The translations under genes and the position numbers were made by a program. From Fibrobacter sp. UWT2 (GTDB lineage Bacteria; Fibrobacterota; Fibrobacteria; Fibrobacterales; Fibrobacteraceae), in NCBI RefSeq assembly GCF_900142545.1, contig NZ_FRBF01000004.1, positions 1-64,000 of the forward strand: DNA of 64,000 bases. Direction: 5' to 3'. The notes under the pieces were generated by a model. The model was given only the letters and a program-made list of their open reading frames with translations, had not been told where the DNA came from and did not search any database. Positions 41,288-48,797 of the stretch are shown one piece after another. Numbering within the stretch: position 1 is the first letter of the stretch; each line of letters opens with the position of its first letter.

Positions 41288-42808
41288 CTAGTGTCTTAAA
41301 ATGGGGTAGTAGGCGCCTTTGGCGGCTTTTCCCGGAATGTTTCGGCCTTTAAGGTCGATTTTGCTGGTGCGAGCCTTGCCGATATTGCCGCTGTTTAGAA
41401 TGCGAGCCCCTGCAATGGCTGTGGTTCCGTTTTCGTCAAGGAGTCCTTCGATGACTGCGGCGCTGCCGTCGAGGCTTGCCTTGTAGGGAATGGTCGCGTC
41501 TTTCAGAATCTTGTCGCTGGTAATAGTGACTTCGGGCGTTTCGCTATCGCCGATTTGGATTCCCGCTACAGTAAAGGTTGCTTCTTTGCCTGGCAAGAGG
41601 CCCTTGAGAGACTTTTCGCTGCGTATGCCCTTTACGGTCACGTAGGCGTTGTGGTAAAGCGGGGCAATGCCGATATTTTTCACGCGGATGGCTGCTGAAA
41701 CTTTGTTGACTGCATAGCCTGTGATTTCGAACTTGTAACCTGCATAGGAACTTGCCTCGTACACGCGATCCTTGGTGGCATATTTGCCTTCGGGTGCGTC
41801 GTTACCAATGACGTATGTCATGTGGTATTTGGCGGCGGCATCTTCCCAGGTAACGCCGTAAAGGCCTGCAGGGTTCAGGAATTCATGCTGGTCCTTGTCG
41901 TCGTAGTAGCTGATTTCACCACCCGCAGGGGCGCTTTGCCAGCGGTCGGTACCCATGGTCTGCCAGTTCTTTTCGTTGTTTCCGTCACCCTGCGAAATGT
42001 CGTGTTCCTTGTGCATAAAGGAATCGTCGAATAGGCCGAATTTGAGCCCGAGCAAGGTTTTATTGCCTGCGATGGGGGTGTATTCGTCATCGGCGGCGTC
42101 AATCGAAATGCTCCAAGGAGTCTCTACGAACAAAGTGTCAAGATGCCTTAGGAAATGACTTTGGTAGTCCTTGGAAGGAAAGTTTGTACCTAGTTGGAGC
42201 TTGGTGCCGTAAATATGGTATTCGGCCCAGTGCCCGAAACCGGCCTGCACAAATGCAATGCGTGGATCTTTGTCGTATTTTGCGGCAAAGTCGGCGTAGA
42301 ATTGCTTGTAGAACCATTGGAGCGATGTGCTGCTCCAGTCGGCGTAGTAGGTGGGACCGTCGCCACCCGGGTTCTCGGAGAAGGTTTCCAGGTAATTGCT
42401 ATTTGCTAAGAAGTAGTTGGGGACGGCGGTGGCGCCTTTCACGCCTTCGGTGCAGTTGGGAGCGTTTTCGATGGTTTCGTTCGGATACTCGATGCGGAAT
42501 CGTACGATGGCCTGGTGTCCGCGGCTCTTGATGTCTTCGAGCAATTTTTCGAAACTGCTCCAGTCGTAGTTCAGTTTGTCGCCGGTCATGCCGGTCACTA
42601 CGGCGCAGGGAAGGCAATATGAGAATTCCAGAGAAATGGAACTCTGCAAGTTTTTCTGGCTTTTCGCTTGGTCGGGCCAGAAAACGATTCCCTTCATGGG
42701 CTCGAGCGATTCAATGCTCTTGTTGAGTGCAACGGAACGGTCCGCTGCAAATGTTGCAGTCGCCAGAAACGCAACCGCGCCCCCTGCGATTATCCAATTT
42801 TTCACCAT
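41288..42808 (-). CDS. Secreted DUF4832-like protein, probable TIM-barrel glycosidase relative
   Basis: A 506-residue exported protein (signal peptide cut near TFAA). Residues about 30-330 look like a TIM barrel: GIVFWPDQ, IVRFRIEYPNET, IAFVQAGFGHWAEYHIYG, WSISIDAADDEY and GLKFGLFDDSF. The last of these recalls DUF4874/DUF4832 proteins related to glycoside hydrolases. A beta-sandwich follows (EITGYAVNKVSAAIRVKNIGIAPLYHNAYVTV). The tail has KIDLKGRNIPGKAAKGAYYPI, similar to the tail of the adjacent GH18. Activity is not known. ATG 42808 is five bases after GGAG. Confidence 0.75.
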   Translation of the reverse strand: MVKNWIIAGGAVAFLATATFAADRSVALNKSIESLEPMKGIVFWPDQAKSQKNLQSSISLEFSYCLPCAVVTGMTGDKLNYDWSSFEKLLEDIKSRGHQAIVRFRIEYPNETIENAPNCTEGVKGATAVPNYFLANSNYLETFSENPGGDGPTYYADWSSTSLQWFYKQFYADFAAKYDKDPRIAFVQAGFGHWAEYHIYGTKLQLGTNFPSKDYQSHFLRHLDTLFVETPWSISIDAADDEYTPIAGNKTLLGLKFGLFDDSFMHKEHDISQGDGNNEKNWQTMGTDRWQSAPAGGEISYYDDKDQHEFLNPAGLYGVTWEDAAAKYHMTYVIGNDAPEGKYATKDRVYEASSYAGYKFEITGYAVNKVSAAIRVKNIGIAPLYHNAYVTVKGIRSEKSLKGLLPGKEATFTVAGIQIGDSETPEVTITSDKILKDATIPYKASLDGSAAVIEGLLDENGTTAIAGARILNSGNIGKARTSKIDLKGRNIPGKAAKGAYYPILRH

Positions 42809-42844
42809 ACACACTCCGTTTCGAAAAACTTCGTCTTTACAAAT

Positions 42845-44059
42845 CTATCGCCTTGAGCGTTTGGAGTCAAGTAAAATTATGGATTTTTTGCCTTGAACTC
42901 GGTGCCCGCGAATGTCAATTTGCTTGCCGGCTGCGCTGTTGGTGCGAATATTGCCATTGCGAATCTTTTTGATTGCGGTGCCGTCGTCTTGCAGAGCGAT
43001 GGCGATGCTGTCGAGAATCGGGTTGCCGGTGCCTTCGATATAGTCGTGCGAAACTTCCCAGACCATGATGCCAGCATAGCCGTTTTCTTTGACCCAGCGG
43101 CTTTTGACGGCAGAAGAGTGCGGGTCTTCGAAGGTGACGTAGCCGGTGGACGATACGCCGTAGGGTTCTACGGCGACGCTGTCATAAAAATATTCCCAGT
43201 CAGTATTCGTGACGATGTCCTTGTAGGCGACTTGCTTTGCGGAACCCTTGGTGAAATCGGTGCCGGGGCCCGTGGCGCCCTTGAATTCAAACCCGAATGA
43301 GGGAATTCCGAAGACCATTTTTTCAGTCGGAACGCCGCGCTTTTTCCAATAGTCGCGGGTTTCTTCCCATGACCAGGTGGTGTAACCTTCGTGCGGGTAG
43401 AGTGGCGAATCGAACATGGCTTTTTCATCCCAGTCGCCGGTCATGTCGTAGGTCATGAATCCGAACCAGTCCAGATTTTTCACGAGGACTTCGGGCGTAA
43501 ACCATTTGCCGTAATAGGGCGAGCAGGGGAGCGCTGCTGAAAGGCTCTTGTCTTTGGGGAGAGCCTCACGGAGTTCGGTGAGCAACTTGCTGTAGGCAAT
43601 CGTGTCGGCTTCGGGCACGGGGTTGTATTCCCATTCCCAGTCCATGTCGAGACCATCGAGGTTATGGTCGGCGACGAATTGTACAAGGTTTTCGACGAAC
43701 TTGCCACGAAGAGCGTCATCCGATGCGATGGGAACAAAATTTTCGCTTTGCCCGCCACCGCCGAGCGAAACAATTACCTTGGTGCCTGCGGCATGCGCAA
43801 GCGTTACCATGGAATCAAGCGCGCTCGGATCGTCAGCGGCATCGCCTTTGAGCGAACCATCCGTATTCGGTGTAATGAAACTCCACAGCACATGAGTCAA
43901 TTTGTCATACGGGACCTTGTCTACTGTGTATGGGGGCTTGTGCCATTTTCCCCAGTCGGGGTAATAGCCGATGAACAGCGGTGCTGCCCATACCGAAGAG
44001 GCTCCGGCGATGGCTAAAAATGTACCGGCAATATTTATCCAATGCTTAAGAACTTTCAT
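42845..44059 (-). CDS. Secreted GH18 chitinase-like protein
   Basis: A 404-residue exported glycoside hydrolase family 18 protein (signal peptide cut after VWAA). The catalytic motif DxxDxDxE is present as DGLDMDWE with Glu142 as proton donor, and KVIVSLGGGG is the substrate-side strand signature. FGFMTYDMTGDWD and GIMVWEVSHDY fit the barrel. Family members cut chitin or related N-acetylglucosamine glycans, and some act on peptidoglycan or N-glycans. The tail contains QIDIRGHRVQGKKSIILL, like its downstream neighbour. ATG 44059 is four bases after GGGAGG. It may be transcribed with the gene at 41288, 36 bases downstream. Confidence 0.9.
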   Translation of the reverse strand: MKVLKHWINIAGTFLAIAGASSVWAAPLFIGYYPDWGKWHKPPYTVDKVPYDKLTHVLWSFITPNTDGSLKGDAADDPSALDSMVTLAHAAGTKVIVSLGGGGQSENFVPIASDDALRGKFVENLVQFVADHNLDGLDMDWEWEYNPVPEADTIAYSKLLTELREALPKDKSLSAALPCSPYYGKWFTPEVLVKNLDWFGFMTYDMTGDWDEKAMFDSPLYPHEGYTTWSWEETRDYWKKRGVPTEKMVFGIPSFGFEFKGATGPGTDFTKGSAKQVAYKDIVTNTDWEYFYDSVAVEPYGVSSTGYVTFEDPHSSAVKSRWVKENGYAGIMVWEVSHDYIEGTGNPILDSIAIALQDDGTAIKKIRNGNIRTNSAAGKQIDIRGHRVQGKKSIILLDSKRSRR

Positions 44060-44187
44060 CAATCCTCCCGAAGGATTTGCGTATTTTCAAAATAATATTT
44101 TTTTATGAATAGAGTATGCCTGTTTGCTAGTTTTTTGCTTCGCCCATAATCCCCTAGTCCCTAAATCTTATCCCCAACTATAAACCA

Positions 44188-44222
44188 CTGTCTACTGCCT
44201 ACCGCCTACTTCCTACTGTTTA
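44188..44222. repeat. Five-unit heptamer tandem repeat before der
   Basis: Units CTGTCTA, CTGCCTA, CCGCCTA, CTTCCTA and CTGTTTA. Directly followed by the TATATTTA box of der. Longest copy of this family in the window. Confidence 0.9.
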
Positions 44223-44223
44223 C

Positions 44224-44231
44224 TATATTTA
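44224..44231 (+). promoter_or_regulatory. TATATTTA box, 6 bases before der start
   Basis: TATATTTA, CACTTG, ATG 44238. There is no Shine-Dalgarno. Confidence 0.5.
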
Positions 44232-44237
44232 CACTTG

Positions 44238-45680
44238 ATGAAATTACCTGTCGTATGTATTGTTGGACGCCCGAACGTGGGCAAGTCCTCTCTTTTTAAC
44301 CGAATCTTGGGGCGTCGTGCCGCAGTCGTTTCTGACCGCGACGGCGTGACCCGCGATAGGCATTACCAGACGGCCAATTACAAGGGCCATGAATTTACGG
44401 TGGTCGATACCGGCGGATTCTTGCCGGACGATTCCATCGACGTGCTCGCCGATAGCGTGCGCACGCAGATTTTTAATGCCGTCGAAGAGTCCGACCTGGT
44501 GCTCTTTATGGTCGATGTCCGCGTGGGCATTACCAAGCTCGACGAACAGTTTGCCCGTATGGTCCGCAAGCTCGACAAGAAGGTGATTCTTGTTGCGAAC
44601 AAGAGCGAAAACGGTGCCGATCGTCAAGAAAGCTACGAGTTCCTGAAACTCGGTTTTGGCTTGCCTCGTACTATCAGCGCACTCACGGGCTATGCCTGCC
44701 TTTCGTTGATGGACGAAGTTATTGCGGTGCTTCCGACTCCCGTTCGCGGTGAACGTCGCGAAGAGCGCCCGATTCGCTTTGCCATTCTTGGCCGCCCGAA
44801 TGCCGGCAAGAGCACGCTTCTGAACCGCTTGCTGAACGAAGACCGTGCCGTGGTGTCCGATATTCCGGGTACGACCCGCGACTCCATTGACTGCGACTTT
44901 GCGGTTGATGGCCAAAAGTTCGTGGTGACTGATACGGCTGGCCTACGCAAGAAGGCGAAGGTCGAAGACGAAGTTGAAATTTTCAGCAACATGCGTACCC
45001 TCGAAAGTATCCGCCGTTCCGACGTGTCGGTACTTATGGTAGACTGCACCCGCGGTCTCGAAGTCCAGGACTTCCGCATTATTACCGAAATCCGCAAGGC
45101 GGGCAAGGGCCTGGTGCTCGTGCTCAACAAGTGGGACATTTTCCCGGACAAGACCGAAAAATCCTTTGACCACATGGTCAAGGAAATGCTCGAACGCGAA
45201 CCGATGCTTGAATACGTGCCGATTATTTCGGCGAGTGCCAAGGAAGGCCAACGCGTTAACCGCATTGTCCAGGCCATTCAGACGGTGTATGCCAACTGCC
45301 GTCGCGTCCTTGGCCGCGACCGCGTCGCTACCGCCTTTGCAAGCTTCTTGGAAAAGAATCCGGTGCCGAGCCAGAACGCCCGTACCGTTCAGCTTACCCG
45401 TGCCTGCCAGATTATGGTGGAACCGCCGGTAATCGCTATCGAAACCCGTACGCCGGAACTGGTGGCCGATTCTTACAAGCGTTACTTGCTCAAACAGTTT
45501 TACGAAGAATTCCAGCTGCAGGGTGCGCCCCTCCGCTTGAACTTCGACCAGAAATTAACCCTTAGAAAGGATGAAGATCTTGAACAGTTTACTGAGTCTT
45601 CCAATAGCGTACTTGCTGGGGTCAATCCCCAGCGCGATCTGGATCGCAAAAATCGCAAAGGGAAAGTCGTTCGACATTAG
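44238..45680 (+). CDS. der: Ribosome biogenesis GTPase Der (EngA)
   Basis: Der, 480 residues, a double GTPase needed for 50S ribosome assembly. The first G domain shows GRPNVGKSSLFN, DTGGF and NKSE; the second shows GRPNAGKSTLLN, DTAGLRKKAK and NKWD. A KH-like C-terminal domain ends near LRLNFDQ. About 35 further residues overlap plsY in another frame and are not typical of the family. ATG 44238 is chosen over TTG 44235. Confidence 0.96.
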   Translation: MKLPVVCIVGRPNVGKSSLFNRILGRRAAVVSDRDGVTRDRHYQTANYKGHEFTVVDTGGFLPDDSIDVLADSVRTQIFNAVEESDLVLFMVDVRVGITKLDEQFARMVRKLDKKVILVANKSENGADRQESYEFLKLGFGLPRTISALTGYACLSLMDEVIAVLPTPVRGERREERPIRFAILGRPNAGKSTLLNRLLNEDRAVVSDIPGTTRDSIDCDFAVDGQKFVVTDTAGLRKKAKVEDEVEIFSNMRTLESIRRSDVSVLMVDCTRGLEVQDFRIITEIRKAGKGLVLVLNKWDIFPDKTEKSFDHMVKEMLEREPMLEYVPIISASAKEGQRVNRIVQAIQTVYANCRRVLGRDRVATAFASFLEKNPVPSQNARTVQLTRACQIMVEPPVIAIETRTPELVADSYKRYLLKQFYEEFQLQGAPLRLNFDQKLTLRKDEDLEQFTESSNSVLAGVNPQRDLDRKNRKGKVVRH

Positions 45681-46248
45681 AGACTACGGCTCCAAGAATG
45701 CGGGCCTCACCAACACGTTCCGCGTGCTCGGTTGGAAACCCGCCCTTCCGGTCGTTTTTCTTGATTTGCTCAAGGGTTTCTTTGGCCCGTGGATTGCCAT
45801 GAAAATGTGCGAAGCGCAGGTGGCTGCCGGTGGTGCCGACTATTCTCACTGGGTTCCGCTTGTTGCAGGTCTCTTGGTGATTCTTGGTCACAGCTTCACT
45901 TGCTTTGCCGGTTTCCGCGGCGGTAAGGGCGTGCTTGCCGCTTTGGGTGTGTTCTTGGCCCTTTGCCCGATTACGGCTCTTAGCGCTTTCGGCGTGTGGA
46001 TTATCCTTACGTTTTCGACCAAGTATGTGTCGGTGGGTAGCATTGGCGCCTGCGTCGCTCTCGGCGCATTTGCCGTGATGGGTTTCCTTAAGTTGCCGTT
46101 CCCGCCCGACGATATTAACTTGGGCCTGATGATTACCTGCCTTATCGTGGCCGTTTTCGTGATTGTGAAGCACAAATCCAACATTAAGCGCCTTATGAAC
46201 GGCACTGAAAACGGTTTTGGCAGCAAGCGCAAGACTCCTAAGGCGTAA
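45571..46248 (+). CDS. plsY: Glycerol-3-phosphate acyltransferase PlsY
   Basis: PlsY, up to 225 residues, an inner-membrane enzyme that transfers an acyl group from acyl-phosphate to glycerol-3-phosphate, giving lysophosphatidate. Five or six membrane segments and the three family motifs are seen: LGSIPSAIWIAK, GSKNAGLTNTFRVLG and GFRGGKGVLAALG. The frame overlaps der by 110 bases. ATG 45571 abuts AGAAAGG; TTG 45580, about eight bases after AAAGG, fits spacing better. gpsA follows, supplying its substrate. Confidence 0.94.
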   Translation: MKILNSLLSLPIAYLLGSIPSAIWIAKIAKGKSFDIRDYGSKNAGLTNTFRVLGWKPALPVVFLDLLKGFFGPWIAMKMCEAQVAAGGADYSHWVPLVAGLLVILGHSFTCFAGFRGGKGVLAALGVFLALCPITALSAFGVWIILTFSTKYVSVGSIGACVALGAFAVMGFLKLPFPPDDINLGLMITCLIVAVFVIVKHKSNIKRLMNGTENGFGSKRKTPKA

Positions 46249-46290
46249 TTATTGTAGATTATAGGAAAAAGTGATAGGCGAGGTTTTATT

Positions 46291-47322
46291 ATGAAGGTTA
46301 CTGTACTTGGAACAGGTGGCTGGGGACTTTCCCTTGGCCAGGTGGTGTACGAAAATAAGAATGAAGTGATGTTCTGGACCAATTCCCAGGCCGAAGTGGA
46401 CCTGCTCTCTACGGAACACCAGTACAAGGACAAACTCCCGGGCGTGATTTTCCCGGCAGACTTTAAGTATACGACCGATATGAACGCCGCCCTCGAAGGC
46501 TGCGATATGGTTTTGATTGTGGTGCCGAGCCAGTTTATGGGCGGTGTCGCCAAGAATCTTGGCAAGTGGACTCCGGCCAAGGGCAAGGAACCGGTGGTGG
46601 TCTGTGCTACGAAGGGTATTCTCGAAGGCACGAACCAGCTCATGAGCGAAGTGCTCCTCGAAAACGTTCCTTGGCTCACCGAAGACAAAATGGTTGCCTT
46701 TAGTGGCCCGTCTCACGCCGAAGAAGTCAGCCGACACATTCTGACGGCGATTGTCTCTGCTTGCGTGAACGAAGAATCTGCAAAGCTCGTGCAGAAGGCC
46801 ATGAGCTGCTCTTACCTGCGCGTTTACACCTCTACCGATATCGTGGGTGTGGAACTCTGCGGTTCCGTGAAGAACGTAATCGCCATTGCTTCTGGTGTGC
46901 TTTATGGTCTCGAAGCCGGTGGCAAGTACAAGATTGGCGACAACACTCGTGCCGCTATCCTCACTCGCGGTCAGGCTGAAATGTGCCGTCTCGGTAAGGC
47001 TCTCGGCGCAAAGCCCGAAACCTTTGCTGGCCTTGCCGGTATGGGCGACTTGATTGTGACTTGCCTTTCTCAGCACAGCCGCAACCGCTATGTGGGTGAA
47101 CACATCGGCAGGGGCGAAACTATCGAACAGGTCCTCGGCGGCATGAAGATGGTGGCCGAAGGCGTTCCGACTTGCAAGAGCACCAAGGCTCTCGCTGACA
47201 AGCTCGGCGTCGAAATGCCGATCGTAAATGCCGTTCACGCCCTCCTTTTCGAAGGCAAGAACGTGGACGATGTTATCAAGGAAATGTGGGACCGCGAACT
47301 CAAGACGGAAGTCTGGGAATAA
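46291..47322 (+). CDS. gpsA: Glycerol-3-phosphate dehydrogenase [NAD(P)+]
   Basis: GpsA, 343 residues, reduces dihydroxyacetone phosphate to sn-glycerol-3-phosphate, the backbone for phospholipids. The N-terminal Rossmann motif is TVLGTGGWGLSLGQV; GVELCGSVKNVIAIASG holds the catalytic Lys, and NTRAAILTRGQAEM is the substrate-binding signature. Length is normal. It follows plsY by 42 bases, so the der-plsY-gpsA order groups two consecutive lipid steps. Confidence 0.97.
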   Translation: MKVTVLGTGGWGLSLGQVVYENKNEVMFWTNSQAEVDLLSTEHQYKDKLPGVIFPADFKYTTDMNAALEGCDMVLIVVPSQFMGGVAKNLGKWTPAKGKEPVVVCATKGILEGTNQLMSEVLLENVPWLTEDKMVAFSGPSHAEEVSRHILTAIVSACVNEESAKLVQKAMSCSYLRVYTSTDIVGVELCGSVKNVIAIASGVLYGLEAGGKYKIGDNTRAAILTRGQAEMCRLGKALGAKPETFAGLAGMGDLIVTCLSQHSRNRYVGEHIGRGETIEQVLGGMKMVAEGVPTCKSTKALADKLGVEMPIVNAVHALLFEGKNVDDVIKEMWDRELKTEVWE

Positions 47323-47327
47323 TCGCT

Positions 47328-48797
47328 TTAGAACCTTACAGAAATTCCCAAGTGGGTCGCAAATCCGTTACGGAATGCGACCCCTTTTTCTGTTTCTAGA
47401 TCGCCGGATTTCTTCTCTTGTTCAGGAGTGACAGGTGTGTCGATTCCGGAGGGCGTGTCGCCGCCGGGACTGGTGGCTGGGTCGCCTTCGCTGCCGTTGC
47501 TTTCGCCGGGCAAGAATTCCTTGTAGCTTGAATAAACAGGAGCCAGCTGCGTAACGCTGTAATCCAAGGCGATGGTGACTGAACCTTCGCGGCGGAGTTC
47601 TGCCCCAAGGGAAAGAATGCCGCCGGCACTCTTCAGTTCTCGCCGATAGATTTCATGCTGCTTGTTATAGGTCAGCAGAATGAGTGTCTCGATTTGCTTG
47701 TCCATGTCAATGGCACCGCTGGCGTAGTAACTGTCAAGAGCCACACGTGGATTAAAGGAATATTTGCGACCTAAGTGCCACTGGTATTCTGCACCGCCGA
47801 TGACACCCATTGCGTCGAGGTCTGCGTCAATACGGAACATCTTCTGCAAGAAACTGAAGGAAAGGGATTTTAGAACAGAGGTGGGGAGAGCCCTGTTGGG
47901 AGCGAGTGTCTCAAAAAAGCGGTCCTGGTTCGCTTCGATCTTTCCGGCGACGTGGACGTAATTCAAGTTCGTTTTCAGGTTCTTGTAATTCCATTGGGCT
48001 AAAAGCCAGTGCAATTGTGCGTCAAGAGGCACGTACATAAAGCGCTTGTAGCTTGATTCCTGATGGAAAATCCCGTATAGGTAAATGTCGGCATTGATGT
48101 AGTTGTATTCCAGGCTTAAACGGCTTTGCCCGAGCTTGGCTCCGTATTCGCCGCGGGCCATCATCACGCTGATAGAATCCCTGATGTAATATTCCTTGTC
48201 CGGATTTTCAGGTGAAGACTGCAGGTATGTGCCCGAGATGCCAAAGTGATGAATGCCTGGGTTGATTTCGGCGGAAATGTTACGGGCAAGCAAGTGGGTT
48301 TCCCAATCTACTGAAATTTCGGGAACGACATCGTTCTTGTTTTCAGAGATCCAGCGTATGTTACCCAGTTCTACAGAACCGCGGGCTATGCTTGTGCCGA
48401 TGCGGAAAAAGTCATCTGCCGAGTGTATGGCCAAGGTTGACTTTACAAAGGGCAGACTGCTGACATCGACACCGAGAGTAATGTATTTGAATTCGCTTTC
48501 AAAACCGATGCTGGCGATATCGAGGCTGTTGAAGCCTTTTACATCCCATTGGTCGGTGTAGCGACCTTGGTAGGTGATGTGCCTAAGGTCGCCGTAGATT
48601 TTAAGGTTTTGAACTTCAAGCTGATCGTTGATGCCGCATTGCCTTGCCGAGAACTGCTTGTCGCTGGTATGCAGCAAAAAGAGCCCACCGCAGTCGGTGA
48701 ACCCGAGGTTGCTTAAAGAATGGGCCGCAATATTTGCGACCCCTAGAATAAATAATATTTTATTTGCGACTTTCACGAAAGGCGTTAGTAATCCCAT
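47328..48797 (-). CDS. Probable outer-membrane beta-barrel protein, unknown
   Basis: A 489-residue protein with a hydrophobic N-terminus (ANKILFILGVANIAAHS), then a long series of alternating strands (DLRHITYQGRYTDQW, LSLEYNYINADIYLYGIF, LNYVHVAGKIEAN) and a terminal SVRF with Phe. A Pro/Glu/Gly-rich loop (SNGSEGDPATSPGG) lies near residue 440. No family is recognised. ATG 48797 overlaps the end of the preceding lipoprotein gene by 13 bases; GTG 48776 is an alternative. It is co-transcribed with that lipoprotein, which suggests that they work together at the outer membrane. Confidence 0.7.
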   Translation of the reverse strand: MGLLTPFVKVANKILFILGVANIAAHSLSNLGFTDCGGLFLLHTSDKQFSARQCGINDQLEVQNLKIYGDLRHITYQGRYTDQWDVKGFNSLDIASIGFESEFKYITLGVDVSSLPFVKSTLAIHSADDFFRIGTSIARGSVELGNIRWISENKNDVVPEISVDWETHLLARNISAEINPGIHHFGISGTYLQSSPENPDKEYYIRDSISVMMARGEYGAKLGQSRLSLEYNYINADIYLYGIFHQESSYKRFMYVPLDAQLHWLLAQWNYKNLKTNLNYVHVAGKIEANQDRFFETLAPNRALPTSVLKSLSFSFLQKMFRIDADLDAMGVIGGAEYQWHLGRKYSFNPRVALDSYYASGAIDMDKQIETLILLTYNKQHEIYRRELKSAGGILSLGAELRREGSVTIALDYSVTQLAPVYSSYKEFLPGESNGSEGDPATSPGGDTPSGIDTPVTPEQEKKSGDLETEKGVAFRNGFATHLGISVRF

